From Acestrorhynchus altus (Eukaryota > Chordata > Actinopteri > Characiformes > Acestrorhynchidae): a DNA stretch of 64,000 nt. This document shows, piece by piece, positions 1 through 14,600 of this stretch. The DNA is taken from NCBI GenBank assembly GCA_034509495.1, contig CM067522.1, positions 12,189,023 through 12,253,022 on the forward strand, read 5' to 3'. The notes beneath the pieces are model-generated. The model did no database searches, was not told the DNA's origin, and worked only from the letters and a program-made list of their open reading frames with translations. Every line of letters begins with the position of its first letter. Position 1 is the stretch's first letter. The position numbers and the translations under genes were made by a program.

Positions 1-450
1 TGTCTTTCTAGCAATCCTATGAGCAGCTGTCTCTGAAATTTACCTTATCTTGACCACCCTGTTATTTGCCATTTTTAATTACATATATTCTTATAACGTT
101 CTCATGCTTTGTGGGTCTCGACCATTTTCATTTACAAAGTTCCTGGCAGCTGGCTGCTGTTTTTGGGACAAGGTGTAGAGTATTTATGAAGCTTTCGAAT
201 TTGGATCATATAGTCTTTTTACTGTGGTTGCGGACAAGCCATAACCCTAACAATGACCTCAGTCAAAGTTATCTTAATGCTCAAATCTCCTGGGGTTTAT
301 GTACTTACTGTAGGTTCATGTAAGTACTCCTTTCCATTTTTTTCACTCTAAAATTGTACAAAATCAAAATAATACACTGGTCATTTCCAACTTGCTTGTC
401 TGTTCACAGTAACAATTGATTAGGGGTGCCCAAACTTTTGCATGCCACTG
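1..450. mobile_element. MITE, family A copy 1 (truncated by window edge)
   Basis: The right end reads GGGGTGCCCAAACTTTTGCA followed by TGCCACTG, then a TA. This is a terminal inverted repeat ending in a TA target site. The interior (CATTTTCATT...GGCAGCTG...TGCTGTTTTTGGGACAAG...CACTCTAAAATTGTACAAAA) matches the copy at 20740-21287 in the same order. It lies in the intron before the first exon seen. Family name not assigned. Confidence 0.75.
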
Positions 451-600
451 TATTGTTGCCAAGTGTAGTTGAAAAGTTTGCCTGTTTGCTTTGAGAAAAT
501 GGCACGTCCAGGTTTTCATCAAGGTCGAGTTAAGTTTCATCAAACAATGGCAACTCATTCAACCCCGGTACTTTTATTTTTTGTTGTGTTTGGCTTTCAG

Positions 601-3600
601 CCTGCAAGTCCGTGTCGGACACCAAGAGCATGGTACCTATGGTGAAGCAGCCAGTCTTCCTTCGCAGTATGTCTGCTCCTTCTGACTTGGAAATGATTGC
701 AAACCAAGACCTGGAGTTCACACATGGAGCTCAAAGGTGAGCCACCTTTTCTTTGCAAACTGCAGGAAAAGCACAGTAGAAGTCAAACGTTGGCGCATAA
801 TTGAGGGCAGCAGTAATCAAATGCATACAAATGCATAGAATCTTTATATGAATTTGAATTCCTTCATATATGACTTGCTGAAGGGAGAGAGGCATACGAC
901 TTTGACTGTTCTGCACACTGTTTTCTGTTGTATAGGAGACGTCATCACCCAACCAGCCATAGAAGCAGCTCATTTACGTTGCTGCAGTCTCTGGCCATTG
1001 AAGACAGCGGAGACAAACCAACATATAGTGTGCTATTGGGACAGCTCTTTGCCTTCATAGGCACCACTCCTGATCAGGCAGTGAGTATACTGATGTCTGC
1101 CCAGGCAGTTTATTTATCTTGGGTTATATTTAACCCAGGCTTTAATACATGTATTTAACATAGAACAGCAGCAGAAGATACATACATACGTATATACATA
1201 CAATAAACAATTGCACAGCCAGTAAGTACATCAGAACAAGGGCTTTAGTGACTAGATATTGGACAAAAGGGTAGGAGAAACAGGCCTGGTGTTGAGGCCT
1301 CAGCAAACTTCCTGTCAAACATTTGTGAGGCACCTTGGAGCGCTCTCAAGCTTGCTCTTCATAACTGCTGGTGACACTGTGACATTACGATGTTAAGATG
1401 ACTGAAAACAATCACAGACACTATCTCTAGTGCTTGAAGTCTGGACAGAGCTGTGTACTACACAGGGATATTGTTGTGATCAGCATCTCCACTCTGACTC
1501 TTTGTGTGTTTTTTTTTAATGCTTTTACAAATCTGCCCCATTTTATAACAATCTGAGTGTTTGTAATCTCCCAGCAACAAATCACAGAAACCTCTGTACC
1601 AGCTCTGAGAGCTGCTCCTCAGCGTTGCCGTGGCACACCTCGTTTTTTACCTGGCGATCACAGGCTTTGATGCATAGTGTCTTTGCCCATCTGTCATGTG
1701 TGCAATAAGTCAAGCAAAGCCTCTGTGTGACGTTGTTGTGTTCTCTGCAGTTACGTCACATTGTTTGCTGAAGCCAGGAGAATGTTTCAGTGTCTCCGAT
1801 AGAAGTATGAGGCCTTCAGTTTATGGCACCGGTGAATTTTTTGTGCTCATTTTACTGGAAGTGGCTTCTTCCAGTAAGTTTAGACCAACAGATGCATTAC
1901 ATGTGAGGTAGTATGGCAGTTGTAATAGTGAACATGCCGTGATCTGTATAATATGTCAGAAATGCTACAAGACTAATTACCATAATCTTGAACATGTAGG
2001 TGTCCAGTAGTAGTTTTTTGGCAGCAGCTCAGACACGCTGGAGGAGAGGCAGCACCAGGAAGCAAGCTTTGGTCCACATGAGGGAGCTCCTTACCGCTGC
2101 CGTTCGAGTAGGAGGAGTAACTCATCTGGTGGGACCCGTCACCATGGTGTTGCAGGGTGGCCCCAGGTATGGTTGACTCAAGTACAGTTTACAGTTTCAT
2201 CCCCCACCTTTGCCTGTAACAGTGTAGAGATATTTTATGTAAAGGGTGTATGTTCTCAAATTCTGTGTGCACTCTTACATGATTAAGACCCCAGTACTCG
2301 GATGTGCATTAATAATCGTTGTCTGTAAAGGGGATCAACAACTTAACATGTATTATTACCTTTTAAAATTGACAATATAGATTGCATGTGTTGATGTTGT
2401 TGATGAATTGCTGGAGAAGTGAAATGATTTCCCCATCTGTTTGCAGGATTGAGGAGCTGACCTGTGGTGGCATGGTGGAGCAGGTTCAGGAGGCTTTTGG
2501 AGAAACAATGACATCTGTTGTGTCTCTCTGTGCCCGCTATCCCATTGCCTGTGCCAACAGTATCGGCCTGCTCTGCATCATCCCTTACACCAGGCAAGCA
2601 TGTGACTTTCAAACTGACAATTGTAATGAATTTGACACCGACAGGATTAATCCTTCCTATCTTGAGGAATCTCTGCCACAAATAAACAAATCTATTTACT
2701 TATAAACGTGTGCATATAGTTTATGGCCTTTAAACATCACATTTCATTGCGTCTTAAGGAGTGAGGAACAGTGTCTGGTGCGCAGTGGTTTGGTTCAGCT
2801 CATGGATCAGCTTTGTAGCCTGAGCAGCCAGAGAGACTGCAGCTCCAACGAGAAACAGACCAAGAAACAGAAAGTGGCAACTATGGCTTGGGCTGCCTTC
2901 CAAGTGCTGGCCAACCGCTGCATCGAGTGGGAGAAAGTGGAAGGTAATGTCTGATTGTCTGTGACATACATACGATATACATACAGATGATTGTAGACAG
3001 AACTGGGGACAACTGTGGCAGCTTTGAATTAATCGCAGTTTGCTGTGGTAGGGTAGCGTGGCATGCATGGCAAACTGGCTAGAGCACATGGGCACCAACC
3101 CTGCTCCTTTAGAGCTACTTTCCTGCAGATTTCAACACCAACCCAAATCTAACACACCCCTTTAAGCCAATCTGAAGGCAGTAATTAGTTTGGTCAGGTG
3201 GGATGGATTAAGGTTGGATCCAGTTTTGGGAAGGTAGCTCTCCCTGGGCTAGAGGAACCCTTTTTTTTTAGATAATTATAATATTTCATTGTAGTTTTGA
3301 AATTTTGGAATTTTTTTTCAAGTTTTAAGGGAGAAAATTAACACTGCTTCAGTGCGGTTTGCTGTTCATACAGTAACAACACCTCCATTTCCAACCTGCT
3401 CCTAAATTCAAACAAAAAAAAGTTTTGTTTTTTTTTCAGATGTAAAATGTTATCAGTGAAATATGTCCTCCTTGCCTGGTAATTTTATATTTGTTTGCTT
3501 ATTTATGTTTGTTTTGTTTATTCGTTTAAGGCGGCTCCACAGATGGAGTACATTCTGGACTAGCTCGGCAGGTATCCAGTCTGTTGACCAACCACCTGGC

Positions 3601-5656
3601 AAGAGCTACAGAATGCTGTGGTAACCAAGCAGCTGGAAACGATGCCTTACAGGACGTGCTCAGCCTACTGAACGACTTGTCCAGGTAGGAGGGCCAACGA
3701 AAGTGTTAAATGGACAATGTATCGGCGCACTGATGATAACACACTTTTACTGCCTTTCAGGAGCCATATAGGCAAGGCAATCCTGAGCCAACCTGCCTGT
3801 GTCTCAAAGCTTCTTTCACTGCTTCTGGATCAGCGGCCTTCTCCCAAGCTGGTGCTGATCATCTTGCAGCTGTGCCGTGCTGCCCTGCCACTTATGAGTG
3901 TGGAGGACTGTGGAAATGTGGTGCTGCCTTCCTGGAGCTACTCTATTAATGCTCTGGATACAGAACAACAAGACGCCAGTGATCCAGCCTCCCGCATTGC
4001 GGCACTTCTTCTAGCAAAGCTAGCCGACTATGTGGTGCCAGGTCAGTGCGAGATTGAGCAGGAGGAGTGTGAACTTTATGGTGCAGGTTTTGTTCATTTA
4101 GTTCTCTGAATCATGGTAATCTAGGATTCCTCCTGAAACATACTGATGCTCTTGCTTTGTTTACTGTACTTTAATTCAGTGTAGGGACACATAGGATTTT
4201 TCTTAGGACTTTAAGCTGAACGATACAAATGATACAAGGGTGAGGAGATCAGTCATCCAGGAGGGGCTTGAAGTAGAGCCGCTGCTCCTCCACGTCGAGA
4301 GGAGAGAGCTGAGGTGGTTCGAGCATCTGTTTCAGACTCCTGGACTCCTCCCTTATGAGGTGTTCCGGGCATGTACAATCAGGAGGAGGCCCTGAGGAAG
4401 ACCCAGGAGATGCTGGAGAGATTTATATCTCTCAGCTGGCCTGGGAACGCCTTGGAATCTTCTTGGAAAATCTGGGAGAGGTGGCTTGGGAGAGGGAGGT
4501 ATCTATGCTTAGACCCCCAACCCCAGATAAATGGCAGATAACGGATAGATGGATATTTTCATATATCCTTTTATGTCAACGTTTATTTTCATATTCACAG
4601 AACATAACAATACAGTGTACAGGACATAAGTTACACTAAATATAAGAGGACAGTAACCACATAAATAATGTTCTGAATATATGATTTATATTTAATTGAG
4701 AACTTTTTTCTAGCTGTTGGAACGTCTGTGATAGTGGATGTAAATTGCTAACAGATTCACTAAAGCTAATTATAAAACTGTATGGAGTTTTTAAACAACA
4801 GCATCATAAAATGTCAGGGTGGATTCCTAGCTTCAGAATTCTCAGATAATTCAATAAATCCTTAATGACTTCAGTCAATCTTATGTCTGTCCAAATAATA
4901 TTTATTAATATCAAATATTCTCAATTAAAATCACAAACACTGGTTTCCGAGTAGAAATCATGTTAATGATTTAAGTTGTGATGGTTTTTAAGAAATGTGA
5001 ATTTTTATGATAGATGTTGTCAACAGCATGTATTGAATGACATTAAGAACAGCAGTCTGATATAAAAAAATGATTCATTCATAAATACAAACTAATCTAC
5101 AACACAAAACATTGTGGTGGCTTGGTGGTTAGCATGTGTCCATGTTCTCCTCATGTCTGCATTCCTCCTGTTTCCTCTCATTTTCCAAAAATATGGATAT
5201 CAGGTGAAGTGGCCGCTCTAAATTGCCCTGCTGTGTGAACGCGTGCATGTTGTAGGAGTGCTGGTTGTAAAGTGTCCTATAGTATCTTGAATGGTGCAAT
5301 ATAACTTCATTCATTCCTCAAGAGTCATAATTCATTCATAACTGAGGTAAGAATGTGCAGAGAGAAAGTGTGTGTGCCAATGAAATGACCACTTTTATGA
5401 CCCTTTTTCTGAGGTTGGAAGAATGCTGGTAAACCCTGTGTAGACAAAAGCCTTTATCTTTCTTAGGCTGCCAGACCCTCCTTTCCCCTGCCTCATCTGA
5501 GCCAGATACCAGCCTTACAAGAGCGAGTCCCAAGAGCAGCCTCAAGACTGACAAAGATGCTGGAGAAGAGGGAGAAGCAGTGGACGGCAAACTCTCCATC
5601 TTCATCCACAAGAGAGAAGACCAGTCTTCCCATGAAGTACTTCAGCCGTTACTCAG
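601..5656 (+). CDS. hectd4: hectd4 segment 1 (exons 1-8 of window): conserved region of unknown function
   Basis: Eight exons code for about 468 residues. Landmarks include RRHHPTSHRSSSFTLLQSLA at the second exon, then LLGQLFAFIG, HMRELLTAAVRVGGVTHLVG, a helical run with ATECCGNQAAGNDALQDVLS, and LVLIILQLCRAALPLM in the seventh exon. The last exon is hydrophilic and carries the phrase EAVDGKLSIFIHKREDQSSH. The leucine-rich amphipathic helices suggest an alpha-solenoid scaffold; that is inference, as I recognise no named domain. The start of the second exon (Arg-Arg-His-His, Ser-rich) looks like a basophilic kinase or 14-3-3 type site, also inference. The fourth exon has a GC donor. Confidence 0.93.
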
Positions 5657-8600
5657 GTTAAAACAATATTTATTTATTTTGTGGCCTCAAATTCTGACAC
5701 TGTTGGCAGAGAAATCTGTCTTTGGATGCCCAGTCGTGCCCAGTGTTAAGTACTGACTTGTGAAGCAGTGGAAAAAAACTGAGATTGCAAAATTTTGTTG
5801 TTCTGCAATTTATATAGTGATATTAAAAATGAATGTTTAGATGATGTTTCCTTAAAGAAACAAAAAAGAAAAAATCAGAAGAAATTTGGAAAAAAATGAC
5901 ATGGATTTCATAGGTCCTTGCGGGTTCATTAGAATTCAATGATCCAACATAGGATATTAATTAAGCCCTCTGTGTATCCTATGATTATGTTGGACAGACA
6001 GAAAGGGCCTGTAGTAAATATGTCATGAAAATGAGTTTTTGTATGAAGCAGCAAAAACATTTTAAAGTGTAACATTTTACATTGTATCAGATATGACTAC
6101 TGCTCTGTGACTATTGCATTTTCAAACATTGGGATAATGATGTTGAAACGATATATTGTGCAGCCCTAAGTAATACAGTTGCATTTTTTGGATTGATAGA
6201 GAACCAGATGCCCTATTATATTTGAAATATGAGAACTTAAAAATGTTCAATTGTGGGTATGACCTGCATCTTCTGCCATCACGTCAGAGCTGTATCTAGT
6301 TATATATCCTGGGTATTTCTGTTCATTCTTACTGGCAAGTCACCGACCAGAGCATCCTTGGTTTTTGAGGTGGCTTAAGAACTCATCAGAGAACTTTTAA
6401 CTGTTCTTGATAAATGCATTTTTTGAGGACTTGAATTCAGCTTGGGCAGTGGAAGAATACATCAGCTAAGAAGGTTTTATGAGAATTGTTAAATGAGTAA
6501 TTCTCAGTGTACACACTATATAGTGAATCAGCGGCTACAGGTAACCTCTCTTAAGGCTGAATTTGAATTTTCAGGATCAACATAGATCAATCAGCTATAA
6601 CAAACATTAAAACCTAATATTTTGTTGATTCCCAATGTGCCAACAAGGTATGGACTCATACAAGACATACAAGACATGTTTGCCTACTGGCTGCTCATTT
6701 GAGGCTCGGACCCGGATCCTTGTAAAGCTGCTTTGTGACAAGTTGCTGTTGTAAAAAGCGCTATATAAATAAAATTTGATTGATTTGATTGATTGACATC
6801 CATAGGGATCTTGTGGTCCCTTGGTTCATTCCTGAACAACATATTTACTTTGGCAGGGTCAGTTCTGCTGCTGAAAGAGGCCACTGCAATTAGAGAATAC
6901 CACTGTCATGTATATTTACTTTTGTATGCGACAATTTTTATGTAGGTGGACGTGCACTTAAAGGCAAATTACAGCGTGAGTGGCCTAAAACCTTCCAATG
7001 CAACATCTGCAGGTCTCTGGGGACCCCATGAAAATTTAATCCTGCCTTTAGTTTATTCTGGGTCAGGGGTCGGCAATATGCAGCTCTTTTACTGCCTTCT
7101 TACGGCTACTTCTCTTAAGTAGAATACAGCTTCCATACATTTCAGCAAAACAAGAATCAACCAGCTTGTTGGTTCAAGCTGGGTTCAAGAAAAAAGCCAA
7201 TCAGGCTGATGGTTACAGATAAAGTCCTGTACTTCAACAAAAGAGCAATCAGATTTCTTGTTATGGATAAAAGTCTCTTTTAACAAAAAGAGCCAATCAG
7301 TTTGCTGCATACAGTTAAAGTCCAACCCTTCAATAAAAAAGGGGAACAGTTGAATCAGTCCTCCTCTACACATTCTGCCCACATATTGTTATCACATAAC
7401 TCACCAATAGGTGTAATCCAAGGTAACAGGTTTAGTAAACTATATGTGGTTTTAAATGCTAATTCTCCAACATTTTACCCTGTAGATTGTTGTGCAGACT
7501 GCTGATCAAATAGCAACACCTGACAACAATAAAATGGACATATGATATTGTGTCTCCAAAGGTGGTTTGATTTTGGTTGAAATAGGACAGTTTTGGTTGC
7601 TGATAACTGAGCTAGGTTATCAATTCCTAATTGAATCATTTGTAAGATGCAGCTAAATGTTATTAAAATACAATTTTTATATTGTAGAACCGTTTAGCTG
7701 TAAATTACACAAACAGTTATCTACATGATATAAATTGTTTGTCATGGAACAGCCCTGGTGTTTATCATTAATGAACAGTCAAATCACAGTTAAAAGTGGA
7801 CCAGAGGTGGCTCTAAACCACTGTTAGAAGTGTGCCAATAAATATATCATTATCTGCAATCATTGTTATAAAAAAAATAACAAATGTTTTTACAAGATGT
7901 CTTACGTGTCACTTATTTCCCCCATATCTCTGCAGTAGCTCAGAGGGACGTCCTTTTCGGCTTGGTACGGGGGCAAACATGGAAAAGGTGGTGAAAATGG
8001 ACCGAGATATGACTAAGGTCTGATCTACCTTTTCTAATCACCATTTAGTTATATCATTTTGAGTCAGTTCTCAGATATCGGTAGAGTTCATCGAGAACTG
8101 TTTTTGTCTCCAAAGACTGGGAGCTGTGAAGTGATCACAGAGGAGGCCTCAGCAGCCCTGCGTAAGGCAAGTAAATGGGCTCAGTCTGGACTCATTGTGA
8201 GCGTAGGCCCCCCGGTGGAGACCCTCATCCAAGAGTCATCAGGAGGAGCCAGTACTGGAGACAAGAAGAAAAGTGCTCAGACGGTGGTATGCAGGGACAG
8301 AAATGCTGAATTGGCCAGGTAATAAAAAAAATGGATGAACATTTTTTTGCAGAGCATCAGGTCCCTTACTATCGGCCAGTCCAAATATCAACTTTTCTCT
8401 CTCCCGTAGCTAGTCGATTGGATGAAATTCTATGGAAATCCCATGGAATTCCCAAATTACTCAAATCGATTGGCTAAGGGACAGAGAATTTTGCACTTGG
8501 CTGATGATGGGTGCCCCTTCACTAAATGATCAAACATTTAATTTGATGACTAATAATACATTTCAATGTCTCATATTAATATCTAATGAATGTATTCAGC

Positions 8601-11600
8601 ATAATATAAAGGTTCCTATTAGATTTTTTTATTAGATCAGTTCATTGAATTAAATTTCCAATTGTTATACAGCAGTAGCAACACATGGCAAATCAAATTA
8701 TTATTTGTTTTTGTTTTTGTTTGTTTTTTCTTTCCATCTGCATCCGTCTTATTTACTTTCTCAGGTCTGACCCAGTCCGTCCATTCATCAGTGGTCATGT
8801 AGCTAACAGCATGGCTGCTGAAGTCATTGCCCTTTTGCACAGTCTTCTTACTGCACCAGAGTCAAACACAGCTCAGATCTGGACGACGACTGCTGAGAAG
8901 GTGAGTTTTGTTCAGTTCTTTATTGTAATGCTCAGTTAGCATTAGCATAATGTAACTCAACCTGTCCAGTGTCAAAATACATAGTTACTCCATTTGGATT
9001 TCGGCTTTGCATCTGATCAGCTTCCATATCGAAGCCTAAATATTACGTTTTTAAACGTTTGTATTTCTATTTATTATCCTGTCTTGTACAGAACCCAAAA
9101 CGTTCTTTTTGTCTTTCTTTCACATTTTCTTCCTTGCTCTCTCTGGCTCTTGCTCTCTTTCACAACAGGTATTGTCCCGGGCCCTGATGTACATACCTCA
9201 GCTTGGAAAATATGCAGAGAGCATTTTGGAAAATGGCAGCAGCAGCGGCAGAAAGTTGGCAAAACTGCAGGCAATCAGCCGACAGGCTGTAGCAGCCCTG
9301 TGTGCCTTGGGTGGCTTCAAGGAGAACATCAAGATTGGTTCCGAGGTCCAGGTTAGACCTACGCAAAGCATGTCAAATTTGTGCTTTGAGTTCATTTGAT
9401 GGGTTTTCCTCATTCTTGCATTAACACACATTTTGTAGGTGGTCGGTAAAGGAGTGCTGGGAAGTGTTGGAGTTGTCATGTCCATTAATGAGCAAGAAGG
9501 CATTGCCACAGTAAGGTTCCCATCTTGTGAATACCGCCGTGCATGTCAGGCCTCTGACATCTTGACCGTACCAATCTCACGCCTCTGCACGCCTCGCTCA
9601 GAGGTAAGAGTCTTTATTCTAAGTTCTGTTATTTGGGTCATTTTGGGAAGTAGGCCACACTTACATTACAGCCCGCTGCGCACGCATTATGGTGGCAGAA
9701 AACTGACAGAAATAATTGGAGTGAAATGGGAACTAATGACAAGTGTGTTGCACTCGTTGTAACTTAGCGATGTGTTCCTTTGCCTGCAGCTCATGTCTGC
9801 CTCATCATACCTGTGCTGTTTTAATGAAAAACACACTCCCTGTCATGTTCTATTGCTTTATTGGAATTGGAATTAACAACAAATGACCTTAATTTTTATA
9901 GAATATCAGTTACAGAGATGCCCTTTACGGTAAAGCACAGGCATTTATGAAAGATAGCTAACTGTTTTAGCCCTGCATTAGCCGTAATATGCTCATTGTT
10001 GTAACATATAAACAGTGGAAAAGATATAATAATAATCCAGCCATGCAGGTGCAGTTCACCATCAGTATATAGCAGTTTGACTTGTTGATAACAGCCCACG
10101 TCATATAGATGTGTTGTACCATATGTCGCTTGTCGCTGGCTAGGCAGTATATCAGTCCTCTTATTATTAAAGGACCTCGACGTGACCACAGAGTACAAAA
10201 TAGTGACATTGATAGATTTGAATGCCTTGAGAGTGTTTTTTTGTGTGCACTTTGGTCAGTCTGGTCCTCGACACTCCATTGCTAAGTTAGCTTATTAATG
10301 TAATCCATCCTGTCTTTTATCGGGGAGCTAAATAATAATTAGAATAAATGGAGATGATGATCCATATTTCCATTTTCCTATCCCTGTGCAAACTACAACT
10401 TGCTGCCACCACTTAAGCTCCACCCACAAAACACATCATCTCTGTTTCGTAACATGAAGAATGGTCTGTTCTTCACTCTGTTTCACTCTATTGCAGGCTT
10501 TGCCACTTTATAAGCTGTCCATCACTGAAAAAGTGGTCCAGGCAGTACAGTCCATGCTGCTGCCACAAGAAGGTAGCCTGTCTATTCACACCTCCCTACC
10601 TGCCACTGGAGATGGTTCCAGCCCTGTTATGGCAGCTGTTCGTCTGCTAGCTGAGATAAGAACTAGGTCAGAAAGCACAAACAAACATTGCCAAAATGTT
10701 CATGTTCACGTCTTAATGCTGTTGGAATGGTTCAAATAAACGTCTCTTTACAGGGCATGTCTGGTGATGGCTCAGCTGTTGGAGGACAGTTCATTCTGTG
10801 AAGAGTTTATCCAGCAGTGTCCTGCTGCTGTGGAAGTTCTCAATCTGGTGGCACAGGAGTGCAGCCCTGGTAAGAGTCGTGCTGTAAAAGACATTGGAAT
10901 GCAGCTACTGATTTAATACGATGGGTGTGTGGTATGACTGAAAAATTGTGTGTGAACGCTCAAATGCCTGGATGCATCCAAGATGGCAAAACACTGCCCA
11001 TATCCACCATTTCACTGTCCATGCAAATATGTAATTTGTGAGACTTGAGTGTTTTGGTTATCATTTGTGATCAATTCATCCAGCATGTAGCTTAATACCA
11101 GGTGTGAAGAGGGTCTTAAAGCAGCCTAAGGTATGACAGAAGTGCATATGAGACACTGAATTAGAATTAGAATTTGCATTTTCTTTGAATTTAAGCACAC
11201 AGATCAAGATGAGCTGAAATAGTATGTTTAAGAAATCACTCATTCTGCTCTAAGACGAAGCTGCCTATTTTTAGCCTTAATCTGCTTTGAACAAAATGAT
11301 TGTATTGTTGGAAAGGTATGTTTCAGAAATACTGACAGCACCATTTGGTGAGGCCTTCTCTAGTGAGAATAATATCAGTTCCTTCTCTTTGAAGGGGCTT
11401 GGACCACCTCAATGTGCATTTCCGGTTCCTACTTATTCTTAGATTTTATGGAACTTGCCACTTTTATTGATAGGGCTTGGCAATATGGACAGAAAATCAC
11501 ATCCCTTTTTATTTTAGCTGAATGGCAATGTATATAATATATGATGAGAAAAATGAAAGGTTAAAAATGAGCACACCCCATTAAATCATTGGGGTTTTTT

Positions 11601-14600
11601 ATACCATATTTTAACACACTGAAATATCATTCATTTCACTTTTATGCCACCTCCATAGTGTATGTGAATGGGGGAGGAGTGGAGCAGAGAGCAGGGGGTG
11701 GAGCAAAGCAAGGGAGCGAAAAGTTTTCTGCAAGACAAATGATGGAGTTAGGCAGCCCTGGCACCTGCAATGCCACCTAGGGAGCAGTTGGGGAAATCAA
11801 GGGCGCTTCAGTCATGTCCTTACTAGTTCAGGGATTTGAACTGGCAACCTTTATTCAATAAATTCACGTAATGGAATGTAAAGGAACAAAGCTGTGCTGT
11901 GATTTAGTTTTCAACTTAGTGTTTTATCGGAAACAAATACCGTTGAACTGGAACAGAGGCACACTTGCGACACCTGCTGTTAGAAATGAGAATCACGGAC
12001 TTGAAAATCAGGACATTTGCAGAATTTACAAAAAACCCTTATTGGGAAAAGCCAGTATTGATTGGCATTATAATAGTGTTGATGCACATGATTCAGCTCA
12101 TCAAAAGGTGTGCTTCATTATTACTAGCCTGTTCAAGGCCATGACTTCTGTCCCATTCCACATCTTTGGAATGTTATTATACTGTTGGTAAAAACTCAAA
12201 TTAAGCTCTATTTGGATGGGATTAGTGGTGGGGTAAATTTGTTTTTACTGGAAGTTCTCTGTAATTTTAGTCTCGTCCGAATGTGCCATGTCAGTTATTT
12301 TTTTCAGACTGTACATTCCTGCATCAGTAAAAATCAGTGACTGTTTAATCTCCTGTAACACAATCCAAAAAATAACCCCCAGTGTGAATCAGCATGTGTG
12401 TAAATATTCATTCACACAGATACGGTACAGATACGGGTTGTTGATGAAATGGCAGCACACTGTCACCGGCTGTGTGTGAGGATGTATAAAGGCAGGTTCA
12501 TACAGTTCACATTGAATTTAGGTTAGTTATTCTCAAACTACTTTGTCATCACTAATGGGTTATAATATTGCTTTTCATTATATTATTGTTTATCAGCGGT
12601 CAAACCACAGATTCTGCTTGTTTTTGTTTGTTTTTGGAGGAGGTAGGCGTGCAAATCGAGCATCCACTCACCTCTTAGTCATTTACATCATGTTTTTTTT
12701 ATCCTGTGCAAATAAATTTTGCAGACGTCCTGTTAAACAAAAAAAAAACTTTACTCCCCCTCTCCAGATAAAACTAATACCGTCTGGTTTGGGCTTTAGA
12801 AGAAATCACGCTCACACATGTATGCACACAAACGTATGCAACAGAGGTTGTGTAATAAACTGATGGTAGTTCCTCAGTGATTAAGGCTGTATTTTTAAAT
12901 TTTAAATTTAAAGGTGAAAGTCTTTAAGCATGTATTGATTTTTTTTGGTTTAAATCTACTGTGTATGTGTAGGTGAGCGACTCGGTGTAGTAGAGGCACA
13001 GTGTGAAAGGCTGAGAATGTTGTATCGTGACTGCGCACGTCCCCCTCCTCCACCTCTCCAGACTGACCGAAGACAGGTGAGTGATTTCCATTTCCTGTGC
13101 ACAGGAAGTTCACCTTTTTTTTTAGACACAGAGGGAATTTTGCTTCCGCTTTTAACCCAGTGCAGTGAACCCACACACACTGCCTACTCCATGTCCGGGG
13201 TAGTGGGCAGCCTCCGCTGCGACACCAAAGGAGCAGATTAGGGGTTAAGTGCATTGCTGAAGGACAACCTGACAGTTCAGGTTGTGTGTGGTAATTTGTG
13301 TACCGTGCAGATTATGTTTAACATATTCTAACTAATTCTCTTTTTCTGTCTCTTAGCCAAAGGAGATAACATGGTGTCCATCACGGGTCTTCCCACCTGT
13401 GCGTGCCTGTATGTTCTCATCCCATTTGACCTCTGTTACCTTTCTTGCGGACCCTAGTGCTGGGGGTGGGCTACCCAGAGGCACTTTCATCTACGCCACA
13501 TCACCAGTTCCTGTACAGGTAACAGTTAGACTGAAAAGGAGAGACAGAACTAATCATTGTTTGGAGGTTTTCATGTGGCATGGCTTCTGTTAAATTTACA
13601 ATTTTATATCTAATATATCTATTTTTCAGGCTCCCTCCTTTTATTGGGAAATAGAGATAGTGTCCTATGGGGACTCAGAAGATGACAGCGGTCCAATAGT
13701 GTCTTTTGGCTTTGCCACAGAAGCCGAAAAAAGAGATGGTGCCTGGACTAATCCTGTTGGAACCTGCCTCTTTCACAAGTACTCGTTCTCGTACTCATAC
13801 TTGCCTTTTCACACTTTCTACACATTGTTTGGTTGATTTTTAGCTTCTGCTCTCCGTTTATCCTTTGTTCGCTCTGTACAGATGAGCTGTAACATTATGC
13901 TCAATATTGAGTAGATACCCGTTTTGCTTCCAAGACATGTTGAGGCATGGACTCCACAGGAGCTCTGAAGGTGTCCTGTGGTATCTGGCACCAATCCATC
14001 AGACGTAGATCCTTTCCTGTTTTTGTCCAGCACATCCCAAAGATGCTCAATTGGATTGAGAAGTGGAGAATTCAGTGGTCATTATGTTCCTCAAACCATT
14101 CTAGAACCATTTTTGTAGTGTAGCAGGGCACATTGTCCTGCTGAAAGAGGACACTGACATCAGGGAACACCATCACCATGCAGGGGTACTTAGTCAGCAG
14201 CAATCTTTAGGTAGGTGGACTGTACCAAAGTAACATTAACTGCAGGACTCCAGGTTTCTGTGTGTTACATTGTCCTTAGTATCACACTGCTTCCCTTCTT
14301 CATATAGTGTATCCTTGTACCATGCCTTCCCCATGCCTTCAGCAGACCAGACTGCCCATTGCTTGCATGCCCATTGTAGACCGGCTTTACTGGTGGACAT
14401 AACTTTGGCTTAGGCACCCTGACTGGTCTGTAGCTATGCAACAAACTAATACACTTGATCTAGCAAGACTTTTTCTATAAGAGTGGACCACATGCGCCAG
14501 CATTTGCTTCCCACGTGCATTAATGAGCCTGTCCCTGCTGCTTCATCTGACCACTGTTGGTAGGTCCTGACCACTGAAGATTGATAACGGCCCACAAGAG

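Noticed and set aside
1696..1911. Possible extra hectd4 exon
   Set aside because: The flanking exons join in phase to the expected family sequence without it.
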